DNA of 64,000 nucleotides from Marasmius tenuissimus (lineage: Eukaryota; Basidiomycota; Agaricomycetes; Agaricales; Marasmiaceae), in contig JAQOTA010000019.1 of NCBI GenBank assembly GCA_029532415.1, positions 186,001 to 250,000 of the forward strand, given 5' to 3'. The notes under the pieces were generated by a model. That model saw nothing but the letters and a program-made list of their open reading frames with translations, was not told the origin of the DNA and did not search any database. Both the position numbers and the translations under genes were made by a program. Below, in pieces: positions 36,302-46,290 of this stretch (positions are counted from its first letter, which is position 1; each line of letters opens with the position of its first letter).

Positions 36302-36845
36302 TAGTGATGTGCGGGCTCGGGCTTGAGCCCTGGTGAGCCCAAGCCGAGCCCGGGGCTTAGGGCTCAGGCTCAACATTTTGTAAGCCCAAGTTTTAGGCTC
36401 AAGTCCTCTCTCATCTTCGACCGGCGAGAACAAGATATACCTCGCATATTCCAGTCCTCCGGGCGTTGTTAGTCTAAGCGTCAACACAATACTATATGAT
36501 GTTAACAGTAAGTGATCCATTTGATTTTCACAGCTGAAATTGAGGTCACTACTCACCGAATTCGAGTTACCAGTTGCGGAAGACGTGTCGACTGCACCTC
36601 TCTGGACCAACATGCTTGACGAGCAATGGCGAGAAGGCACTCCGAGACAAATGCTACACTGCTTGAGATGTTTTATTTTCACGTACAGTAACAATATAAG
36701 AGGTTAGTCTAAGCCCGGGCTCAGGCCTAAGCCCCAGGGCTTTGACCTCCGGCTTGGGCTCAAGGCTCGGGCTCGGATTTCGATGAGCCTAAGCCCGAGG
36801 CTTTGAGCCGAGCCCGAGCCCCCGCAACGGGAAATTCCCGTCACT
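36302..36845. mobile_element. GC-rich hAT-like element (GGGCTCGGGC subterminal repeats)
   Basis: It starts TAGTGATGTGCGGGCTCGGG, the same TAGTGATGT end as the elements at 19758 and 20652. Runs of GGGCTCGGGCTTGAGCCC-like units occupy both ends (36312-36400 and 36712-36830), with an AT-richer centre. The right terminus is degenerate (GAGCCCCCGCAACGGG, then CCCGTCACT near 36845), so the end and the target duplication are uncertain. It lies in a block absent from the left arm. Confidence 0.6.
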
Positions 36846-36979
36846 CCCTTCTCCCGAACGCTCGCTTCAGAGTGTCTCCCGTGGTATCTGGGCAAGTTAT
36901 TCCAAAGAAGGTATGTGCACTACCAGCCCATGGATCCTCTCTACTGATCGGAACAGTTCCCTATTGTGTCGATTTCGAG

Positions 36980-37475
36980 CTCCGCAGGCTCGGTGAATTT
37001 GGGGTAATTTTCTCATTACGCCTTCCAACCTGACTTGTTGCTGCCTATATCAGCCAGTCATTCGCTTTTGCTCACAGCTCTGAACACTCGGAAGGCGATA
37101 TTGGTGAGTCCGTGTTTTGGTCAAAGCTTGTCGCTCACCCATCATTTGGTCCCCCTAGTTTTTCTCAACAATGTAACCCTCCTGCTGAGTGACACATTCC
37201 TCCATGACCCCACAGAACAGCCCACTCCAGTATATCTCTTTGTTCCACCCATTCCGGTCGAAAACATCAATGGCGTGCATTGTGTACGCTATCCTCTTCC
37301 CGACAGGCTCTTCTATTAGTCCCTTTGCCCCGATGGAAAAGATCCAATTCCCGAAAAGGATTGGAAGAAATATAGTGTTCCTGAGATGGAGACAGAAACA
37401 TCGATAGGTTCGCAATGGAATGTATTTCGTCGCTACAGCATGACCCTGTGTCAAACGTTCTGTCAGATAGATATA
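36980..37475 (+). pseudogene. Exon-2 fragment of the 7239-8842 gene family
   Basis: It matches exon 2 of the gene at 7239-8842: LLPISASHSLLLTALNTRKA, DPTEQPTPVYLFVPPIPVEN and CVRYPLP are conserved, followed by an in-frame TAG near 37317 and a decayed SLCPDGKDPIPEKDWKKYSV. Its start keeps a CCGCAG acceptor-like sequence, but the first codons after it contain an indel. It ends at a 120-bp MITE. Its position downstream of the exon 3-4 fragment (33421) shows rearrangement. Confidence 0.8.
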
Positions 37476-37595
37476 CTGTACCATTTCGAGATATTCGTCA
37501 GTCACGTAATGTTTTCTTGATTTATCTGATTTTTTGGCGGGGTTTTCGAAAACGGCTGTGACGCGTGCCATGACGAACATCTCAAAATGGTACAG
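37476..37595. mobile_element. 120-bp MITE, short relative (TA target)
   Basis: The ends CTGTACCATTTCGAGATATT and ATCTCAAAATGGTACAG share the CTGTACCATTT terminus of the 268-bp elements and are flanked by TA (37474-37475, 37596-37597). The interior is different and shorter. It truncates the gene fragment at 36980. Confidence 0.8.
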
Positions 37596-39851
37596 TACGT
37601 GGCGACAAGGAAGGAGATGAAGCCAACCTAATAATATCCCTGTGATCCTAGCATCGTTTTGTTTCAACTTGAATTCCTTCCCCTACCAGAGCCCATATCT
37701 ACTTGACGCCGACACAGGTATTCCCGGAACGAGCACATAAACCGAATGCTGCGGCTGAAAATACGTAGCACATAATACCCTAGATCAAATCAAGAAAGGT
37801 CGACATACTGAGTTGACGCCAACATCTCTATACCGGCGCCTAATCCTCCCAAACCTACATCCCGAATTACAGAACGGATGCTATACCCCTAGCACTGTTT
37901 TGATAGAGCTGTATGAAGGCTTTGGGTAGCTCGTGAGAGGAGAAGCACCCCAGATATCGGTGGTGGTGGCCAGGAATCGAGGGTGGTAGTACCGGTTACT
38001 ACCCACGAGAATGAAAGTCAGAGGAGGTCGGAGATGGGAAGGCTAAGGGTATTCGGAAGTTAGATGACTGTCTTTCCGAGTGACCTATCCTTTCGTTGTG
38101 AGAGGATCTAACGGAGGTCATGCCATATCACCGATCGCCAGTTTGCCCGCAGGCGTTCCAACTAACATTGGCAACAATGGTATAGGATAAGGGTGAGTTG
38201 ATGGAGGATACGTGGTGCATCGCTTCGGGGAGAGTTGAAATTCGAGAGATGCGAGGGTAAACTTGAAGAGAGACAGTCTGCTTTGGGCGTCGTGACAAAT
38301 CTCTGGGGACATGTGGTTATAAACATCAGAAGGGGAGATATCGGGATTGAACGCGCTACATCGAAAAGAAGCTTCTCTGAGCGTAGGCCGCCTATTTCCT
38401 GCTTGACCCCGGCCTCGAAGAACTCTTTCACCAAACCTCATTTCAAGTTGTGATGGGTACTTCTCCAAAAGCTACGGCGGCATCGCGATTCTGACTGGTA
38501 TCTAGAATAAACCTATCGATATCTTAGGGCCGAGCAACGAACGAGGCGAGTGAATAACATCCACGTAGATCGAGAGGGATCAACTTACCGCACCGCGTTT
38601 CGGCGCCTGATCCTCCCAAGCGCACACATGTGTTTATCACCTCAAAATGGTATTCGTGTCTCGAGGGGAGCTGAGCCGGAGCTGTAGGAAAACCTTTCCT
38701 CAGCCGTGAGGGGAAAAGCGCCCGGGAAATGGATGGTGACGATGAGGGGAGACTAGATAACGCCAATGTAGTTTATGAGACTATCAATATTACAATGGTC
38801 GCGAAGGGACGCCAGTCGAAGGATCGAGGGTGATCAAATGTGGTTCAAAGAGTGATAATTTGAGGGTTCTCCCTCTCAAAAGTGTGGTAGGCGACGGGAT
38901 GTCAGATGTTGTATGATGAGGACTATAGTATGGTGCAAGTGCCACGTTTCTTCGTTACGACGGGGTGTGTTCTTTGCCTCCAAATACAGGTCTATATCCC
39001 TCCCAGCATCACGTTGCTATAGTCTTCAAAGAGGCTGCATGGCCTGCTGAGCTTTGACAATCGCTTCAACCACGACGATCACCTCCGAGGCTTTGACGGA
39101 GCGTAAAGACACTTGTGAATGACGGCAGCGAAAGCTGTAAGGAAATTCGAGTTGTAAGGTGATTCTCCAAATATCTTGGTGCTGTGAATTTTAGATGAGG
39201 ATTTGGTGAATGATGAATCGATGAAGGCCATACGCATGGTGACTGTGTCCCCCTTTCCCTGCTTTCACAGCACGACATTGAGCCTCAAGTCTGTTCATTT
39301 ATGCCCCATCTCTGTCCTAAAAATATGAGCAACTCAGCTTGGAAAGTTATTCAACAAGTTTGTCACTTACTGGTACGGCAGAATTTTCACAAGCAGCCCT
39401 TAATTCGTCTTTTCTCTATATTTGACCAAAGAGACGCGAGAAGAAATGAGTATTCTTCAAAGAGGTATGCTCTGAGTCGAAAATTAAGGAGGATGGGATG
39501 ATTTCGTCGTTGTTGGTTGACGATGGTTGTGGTTGATGTATGAGAGCCGTCGCCGTTACTGATGTTGGCATGCATGGGAATTTTCCGGTGGCTGTACCCT
39601 GGCCTAGTCTCGTTTAACCAGACTGACGACACCTACGTGACGACTTCGATGTACGTAGATATGTAGTCTGGAATTGAAGTGGAGGGTTTATCGGGCCAGC
39701 CTTAATTAGCTAATGCTGTGCCCGCGGGCGAGCCGGACCGTAGGTCATTTTTTCTTTTCTCACTCACGCGCTCGTTGTCAACCTAATCTCTTGCTGCGAC
39801 TTGACTCGTTGCCCCTCCTACAGTCCCATACTCTTGTTTACGACTGCGTAA

Positions 39852-41157
39852 ATGTCCTCTGCATCAACATGGCTGGACTCGGCTGGCCTGGAGACCATCA
39901 AGAAAGTGGTAGCGCGATGTATCCCGCAATGGCCAAATGGTCTATACGATTATCAGCTCGACACGATGGCCAAGGTTCTCAACCGCGAGCACGTACTTTT
40001 CATCAGTGGAACGGGCTCAGGAAAGGCCGCTTTGTTCATGGTTCCACTACTCGCTCACCGAGAGCTCACTATACAACCGCAACCACAACCATACCCTCTT
40101 CTCCCGGTCCAAGAAAATGCAGTGGTGGTGGTAGTTACACCGACGAAGGGACTGGCAGCTAGCATTGTGAGTTCGGGTTCTCTTTTGCTTGCGTGACGTC
40201 ATCTGACTTTTGGCGCTTTTGACTCCATTGGTGCATGTGCACGCGGTCACCTTCCTAATACTGTCCCAATCCTTTCCCTCACTGCAACACTCCCTCCAGG
40301 CCAGCCAACTGTAGCGGTATGCAAGTCGCTTGGGCTCGAAGAAGGGAGTTTTCATGTGGTTCGACGTTCGAATGAGCGGGAGAACATGTACCTTACCATT
40401 GAGATTATGAAGGTTTCACATGGTGTATCCAAATATGCCCAGCTTCTCGGCTACCTGAACAGGGGGCAGAAGACTGTCATACATGTTAACACCATCCCGA
40501 CTGCCTACGAGATTTACGAGTTCCTCTGGCAGCACATTCCCAACGATTGTAGCCCGTTGCGACGGATGAGAATGTACCACAGCCTGTGTCGTGACGACTA
40601 TAATCGCGAGACCTTTGAACTTATTGATTCCGACCCCGAGCTCCAGATCATCATAGCCACCGTTGCATTCACCATGGGCATCAACCGGAAATGTATCCTC
40701 GACAGCATCTCCTGGAACTTTCCCTCGACGCTCAACGACTATTGGCAGGCGAAAGGGCGAGTGGGGAGGCAGCCAGATGTAGTGTGCCGAGGCGTTGCTA
40801 TTGTTCCCAGTAAGCTGGTCAAAAGTGCCCGGGACTTCCTTTGTGGTATGTTTGGACCTACAAGTTGCTCGACACCATGCTAAGAAATACATACTAGCTC
40901 TTGATGTAACCAAGGAGACCAAATCTAGCCGGCAGGGAGGGATATTGAAAAAGAAAGGAAGGGGGAAGAAGGCCAAATCAATGGTGGAAATGGAGGAGGG
41001 AAAAGCGAAGTTTCTTGCAGAGGCCTGGTGCTACACTGCCATCCTGAACCAGTACTATGGAAACTCACCATCAGACGTGGCACTGGGGGACTGTAGAGAG
41101 GCAAACCGCACGGTCTTCTGTAGTCTCGGGTCTGCTGTTGCGGGTGGGCCCATATGA
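39852..41157 (+). pseudogene. RecQ-like helicase pseudogene (DEAH region deleted)
   Basis: The N-terminal frame shows a Q-motif-like YDYQLDTMAKVLNREHVLFI, a Walker A altered to GTGSGKA (the usual final S/T is A) and motif Ia TPTKGLAASI. It ends at a GTGAGT donor at 40167. A CTGAC branch-like site follows, but the acceptor and the exon that should carry the DEAH box are missing. The frame resumes near 40209 with FGAFDSIGA, motif III SLTATLPPG, a helicase C domain (VIHVNTIPTAYEIYEFLWQ, IIIATVAFTMGIN) and motif VI QAKGRVGRQPD. A second intron (40846-40897, GTATGT...CTAG) leads in phase to ALDVTKE, a lysine-rich linker and the zinc-domain-like FLAEAWCYTAILNQYYGN. Similarity stops near 41130, where the opposite-strand DUF6589 gene begins. 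The protein could not hydrolyse ATP as encoded. Confidence 0.85.
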
Positions 41158-44100
41158 TTCTCAGCGACCGCTTGCAAAGCCTTGTCCTTCGCGTGCCAAA
41201 GTTCGGGGGTAGCGAACTTATTTCGCAAAGCATCTTGATTGTCGGACGAAGTTGGGGCCAAGTATCACTGAAGGTTAAGGAAGGTACCGAACGTCGCGCC
41301 ATCTCCAGAGATCCATTCAAGGACTATTTCCTCTCCGCCGGCGTCTGTAAATCCAATCTGCCTATCGAAGTCCTCGAAACAGCGTTTCATACCGTGGATC
41401 TCGATTTCTCATTCGGCATTTGTTCCAAGTGGCTGTATTTGGGTGATGCGATCGGCAGGAATTCTATGAAGCGCGATGGGAGCTGAGCAAAATCGGGTCG
41501 TGATGTCAGTCGAATAAGCTTTCTTGAGAACCGGGACGTCGTCAATCAGGGTTTTTACGGCATAGAGGGTTTGTGAATTGTGATGGTGACTCCAGTTGAT
41601 GCTATCCCATAGCTTATACACGGTAAGCGTAGACCGTTCATTCTTTGCAACGCGAGTGAGATAGTCATCAAGGTCAAATGCATCATCCTTGCAGTCCTCC
41701 AGAGTTATTTCAGTTCCCTCCGTCCCAACCTTCATCTGACTGGTCCGAAGTAGTCCACCCTCGTAGACGTCACAGTGCTCTTGGACATTGTCAAATACAT
41801 ACGCCTTCCTGTTGACACCCACTGCAGCTTGTTCAGAAGTTGTCCTCTGCGTTTCCTTCCGCTCGTTCTCGGTCATCATCTTCAAAGCCTTTTGAACAGT
41901 CGAGTCACCGGTAGAGAGTCCCATACGGCAGAGAATCCGTTTAATATCACTATGAATCTGAGTCGCAAAAAGCTCGATGCTGAAAGAAAGCGAAAAGTAG
42001 CCATTGACCTCCTTGTTATGCCCGACAATCAAGGGGTTTAACGAAGCCAAGACTCGCTGGGGAGACAGTATATTAACTATAAAGGGCTAGTTGGTACAAG
42101 ATGAACGACTTGCAATGTTGCTCGGTCTATTGACCCTCGGGACTGGTTCCCCATTCTTCCTTGGCTCAGACAGGTACTTGAATGTGTTATAGAGGTACGG
42201 AGCGCGTCATTTGATGGTCGAAATAGAGTGCTCCGGAGTGTATGTATTGATATTGTTCCAGGTGAGAGATGACATGGGAATTCTTGCGGGTACTTCGCAG
42301 TACTTCGACACGAGCGACAGGGAAAAAAAAAACCGAAATCGAAAGCGAAAATCGACAGTCGCAGGTTCGAAAGTGGTCGATGATTTCCGAAAATTTTGTG
42401 TTCCTGTATCGACTTTCGATTTCTTTCCCGACTTGCATCCGTGAACTTTCTCTGTTGAGCGTTGTTCTATAACGCTACTGAACTCGCTTCGTTAGTCTAT
42501 AGTCGGGTAATATACTCTAACGTTTCCCATTCAATAGCTCTTTCCCGGTTTATCTAATCTGTTTCCTTTACGGTGTACTATTTGAAGGACCTACAGCCCC
42601 ACAAGCACAGTATTCATTGTTTTGACATGAGCTGAGCCGCGTTGTAAGAAATATACCGTCTATATAAAGGCTTTTGAGGTTTCATCGTCCAGTCTGGTAC
42701 TCATGTCCATCCCCATTTGTCCCCCATACTCCCACTCGACGTCTCAATACCTATTGCTGGAGGGTGCCGCCCCACATTACCCCTCTTCTTTCAGCTTGTC
42801 CTACTGAGATCCTCAATGACAAAGGGCAAGTGATCCGCATTTGTGGTAACAGTGTTTCTACTCGTCTATGTCTTGGGAAGGCTAGGCTGGATCATTGGGG
42901 CTACTACTATGATGCGGTGCATTGTATGAGGCTTTGATTGCTCTAGCCTTGACTAACACTACCTTCATTCGAGCTAGTGTGAGCATCCTGACCCACGTGT
43001 GGAAACTCACTTCATTGATTGGAGAAACGACATCGAACCGATCAATCTGCCACCGGCCTTGAAGACCTACAGGTTCCCACAGACCGACTCAATCCAAGAA
43101 ATGTGGCACAACGATCCCACTGAAGAGGTCTTTCGAGTCCCACAAACTCTTCACATCCAGGGGCGGCACCGTCAGACTAGCCGTAAAAAAGTTGACAACG
43201 TGAGGTGGTAGACTTGCTGGTGGATCAGAGAGGCTTGGAGTGCGCGAATGGAGAAAGATCTCGTGCTTTAGGAAGCAGGAGATTTGTACAAAGCTGGCAA
43301 GCTGTGATAGTGATAGAGACGTTGGAAGGTGTAGAAGGTCGCCTAGCGTCATTTGATCCATTTCCCGCTACTTCCAATTTAGGGTCTCTGCCCCCAAAAG
43401 CCCTGCTAGTATAGGTGGGCCGGAAAAAGGCACCTCAACAGTCCCACCCATACCTTATATACGAGGGGATGGTCTATTGTCCTCTAAATGCGGTATAAAT
43501 CCTATCTAGATACATGATATAAGCGAGGGAATACGACGAAGCGGGGAATTAATGAAAATAGAAAGCGCTTGTGGGAATTGAAAGTACCACTGGGAATCGA
43601 AACTCCGAAACACAATCGAAAGCGACCAAAAAATAATCGAAAGTCACGGAAAAAAACCCTCATTTTCGATTTCTGGCCTCACTTTCGATTCCGCTGTCGA
43701 TTTCGATTTCTATTTTCGATTCCGATAAAATTTTTCCGCTCGTGTCGAAGCTCTCGTACTTCGCCAGGGTGCCTCTTGTCATTACGTGTCAAAGAAACAA
43801 TATCCCGATGTAGCCGACCAGCACAGAGTTGAGCAGCCCAAGCGGACATGGCAGGTCGAGCGTAGTTGATATCAGCAGGATCTGGATTGAGCGAGAAAGC
43901 GAGAGCACGTTGCTTTTTCAAGTCGTCACAAGAGTCAGCGGATGGGTAGCTATTTGGGTGTTGGTATATCTTGCGAATGATATGTATGATGTTGACTGTG
44001 TTCCTTCCCTGCAGCAGACGGCATACTGAGCCTCGGTGAAATGTTCCCCGTAGATCCTCTCCAGCCTTAGGGTCTCTTGACCAGAACACATGGCGAAGAA

Positions 44101-44723
44101 ATTGCCCCAACCGAGCCGAAGTCCGTGGATATCTTCTGCAGGTATTCATCAACTTTTGCAAGGTTGTCGATAAGTTTCTCTTGCTCAGACCGCTTCTTTC
44201 GCTTGCAGGGTATCAGTGACGGGGGAGGCATGTTTTCCTTATCTTGAAAGAGTGAAAGTGAGGATGGAGTAGTGGAAAGTGAGGGTAATGATGTAGTACG
44301 AGCAGGCTGATTCGAAGTGGGTGGCAGTGAATTCTTGCCCTTTGAGAGAAGTGATATCGGACTTTGAAGAGGTGAGCTGAATGTAGGAAGGCGGGGTGAT
44401 AATTCATCTACAAGGGTTTGAGGAGTGTCAGGATAGAAAGACGGTGCTGGACTAATTTCTGAGAGGGTGTCGGGTGTGTCTCCTGCGAGAGTATCTTCCA
44501 CATCCATCCACTCTGTTCGACTCTCTCTTCTCGGATCAACCTCCATAAGACCCAGAACCCCTTCAGTTCCTTGTCCAGATTTCATCTCAACTTCAAGACC
44601 AGGTAACCGATAATCAGCTGCATTAGGAGGTGGGGCACGTATGGTGGGATTGGAATCGGCAATTGTGAACCATTTCTTTCGCAATCTTCGTCGTTTCGGT
44701 GATTTAGACGCGTTCTCGGACAT
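41110..44723 (-). pseudogene. DUF6589-family gene, interrupted by a hAT-like element
   Basis: From ATG at 44723 the minus strand encodes a basic start (MSENASKSPKRRRLRKKWFT), a long S/P-rich disordered region with DKENMPPPSLIPCKRKKRSE, then KVDEYLQKISTDFGSVG. An extra G in a GGGG run shifts the frame; QFLRHVFWSRDP and ARPAMSAWAAQL continue in the other frame to 43764. A 1458-bp element (42298-43755) interrupts it. The reading then resumes with ARIPMSSLTWNNI, a TGA, SEPRKNGEP, a possible short intron, and the DUF6589 core (FSIELFATQIHSDIKRILCR, KAYVFDNVQEHCDVYE, LEDCKDDAFDLDDYL, ITQIQPLGTNAE). A frame change near 41430 leads to the C-terminal segment ATPELWHAKDKALQAVAENH ending about 41110. 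Function of the family is unknown; it is present in many copies in agaricomycetes, as I recall. Confidence 0.8.
42298..43755. mobile_element. 1.46-kb non-autonomous hAT-like element (TSD GTACTTCG)
   Basis: Perfect 8-bp duplications GTACTTCG lie at 42290-42297 and 43756-43763. The left end CAGTACTTCGACACGAGCGA is mirrored by CGCTCGTGTCGAAGCTCTC at the right, with the outermost right bases degenerate. Near both ends there are multiple TCGATTTC/GAAATCGA units (for example 42332-42352, 42412-42424, 43594-43735). Removing the element joins two parts of the DUF6589 frame. The interior has short frames (42674-42937, 42999-43211) without a transposase signature. Confidence 0.88.
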
Positions 44724-45424
44724 AACAGCGCGTTATGAGAGGTAAAAATGAATAGAATTAGATGGATGTGGGCGTAATTACACGGGATGGACTATGAACG
44801 ACGACGCGATCGAACGCGAGAGAGGGAAAGGGCTGTGGGAGAATTCCTTAATTACATAATCATTTCCTGGCCCTATAGGACCCCCGACATAAACATAAGA
44901 CTAACCCTGGCCATCCTCCTTACAAATAAAATTAGCAAGCAATTCATGTTTGGTTGCCCTATATGGGTAAGTGGTAAGGATAGGAACAAAAAAAAACTCA
45001 ACAAGGCTATTGAACTATATGTAAGATATGAGCGGGAAATGAATTGTGACACAAGAAAAGCAGAAGCCTTATGGGACAAGGGCGCCAAAGCGGCGCCTGT
45101 GGCAGCAGCTTCAGCTATTGTGCCAGTCGACTGTGGCATCACAGTAGCAACATGAACCCCATAGGATGTGGTATCAAATTCTGACAAGATTGTGTGTGTC
45201 AGTGTCTAGGGACGGGCCAAAGTGAGATCATGAAATCATATCACGGAAGGATTCCAAACTGCCTCATGACCTTATAGTGCAAGCTGCTGCTCTCCGCTCT
45301 CCTCCACCACTAATGATTATAGCCCTTGAATGTGCCTCCTTGACAATGATGAAAGCGGCAGTCACCATAATGTCCTGATGAATAAAAGTACAGCACCAGT
45401 CACAGGTTCATACAATTGTTCCAT
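44724..45424. other. Spacer with an uncharacterised 122-codon frame (44787-45155, plus)
   Basis: The plus-strand frame 44787-45155 contains a charged, coding-like segment GKDRNKKKLNKAIELYVRYE followed by EMNCDTRKAEALWDKGAKA and an alanine-rich end. It has no second copy in the window and no recognised domain. It may be the trace of another gene. The region upstream of 44723 may contain the DUF6589 promoter. Confidence 0.3.
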
Positions 45425-45506
45425 GCTCCCGTAGTAGTCTCTCACGTCGTCAAATTGACCTTCAGAAAAATCTTTTTGAGGGTGATGATGGGCAACCTTC
45501 CGGGTA

Positions 45507-45756
45507 ATGTGATAGTAAGGCTGAAAGAGAGAGATGATATTGAAAAGTATGATAGAAACTATGTTACATTTGGGGTTTATATACTATTATTCTAAGGTGT
45601 CCGAGTCATTGATATGTAAGCTTTATGAGTTATATAAATTAGTCTAGAATGTTCTATTGAGGACCGTGTATTTCCTAGAAGTACATGGAGTCAAAGTTTG
45701 AGTCAAGGTATGACTCGAGATATGACTCGCGAGGGCTAGGCCTCGGATCCACAACA
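45507..45756. mobile_element. ~250-bp insertion, solo-LTR-like, in repeat copy B
   Basis: Relative to copy A, about 250 bp are inserted, flanked by CCGGGTA at 45500-45506 and 45757-45763. The inserted sequence reads TGTGATAGTAAGGC...GGATCCACAACA, so it has TGT...ACA termini after one extra A, and a TATATAC-like box inside. TG...CA termini suggest a solo LTR; the 7-bp repeat is longer than the usual 5 bp, so the exact junction is uncertain. Confidence 0.5.
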
Positions 45757-46098
45757 CCGGGTAGCAAAGGCACATACATCCTCGAGCCTCAAGTGTACAA
45801 AGATTGGTCCAATAGCACGGGTCGATTATGACACTTATTCTACCATGCAGTCAATCAGGAACCTACCTTGGTTATGCTCAAACATCGTGAATTCCTTCAT
45901 TCCTGTGGCCAATCATTTCATTAGCAAAGGTGCTGAGACCAGTGACGCCAAGTGGATACGATCGTGGTTGATTGATTTGCTGCCATAGTCGGTCGCTTTA
46001 CCTTGGGGCTGAGCCCGGATTAGAAGGGCCTCATAAACATCCGGATACTATCTAGAACCGCCGTAGGTGAGATTATAGATGGCTATGCAACTCTTAAA

Positions 46099-46290
46099 TT
46101 GTTGAAATTCAATGATTGTGAAGATGGAGTTATACTAAAAATGATCTCCCTAATTACTGGTGAGAAGGAGTTTAGCTGGGATGGCAATTATAGCCGTGGC
46201 AGGGAGGGGACAAAACAAAAAACACACAGGATGTCTGATTTGCTACCGATAAACTGGTTCACTATTATTATTCAAGCCTATTTGCTTTAG
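46099..46290 (+). CDS. Short conserved reading frame in the dispersed repeat
   Basis: The frame encodes NDCEDGVILKMISLITGEKE followed by FSWDGNYSRG and RMSDLLPINWFTIIIQAYLL. Copy A has the same peptide with about eight substitutions from roughly 31550 to 31729 (ISLMTGEKEFSWDVNYSRGG), ending at the same stop. Just upstream the copies differ by a 1-nt indel, so only this block is shared in frame. It may be the last exon of a decayed gene; the function is unknown. Confidence 0.35.
   Translation: MLKFNDCEDGVILKMISLITGEKEFSWDGNYSRGREGTKQKTHRMSDLLPINWFTIIIQAYLL

Larger units (their letters stand above)
33400..39610. repeat. Right arm of the long inverted duplication
   Basis: It is the reverse-complement counterpart of about 2950-7770, with several extra insertions: a MITE at 34611, and a 1.5-kb block at about 36265-37795 that holds a GC-rich hAT-like element, a misplaced gene fragment and a small MITE. 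Gene-module relics (35650-35750, 37795-38000, 38600-38730) read on the minus strand here, as expected from the inversion. Confidence 0.8.

Noticed and set aside
40416..40976. 186-codon minus-strand frame opposite the helicase
   Set aside because: It is antisense to conserved helicase motifs on the plus strand and has no independent support.
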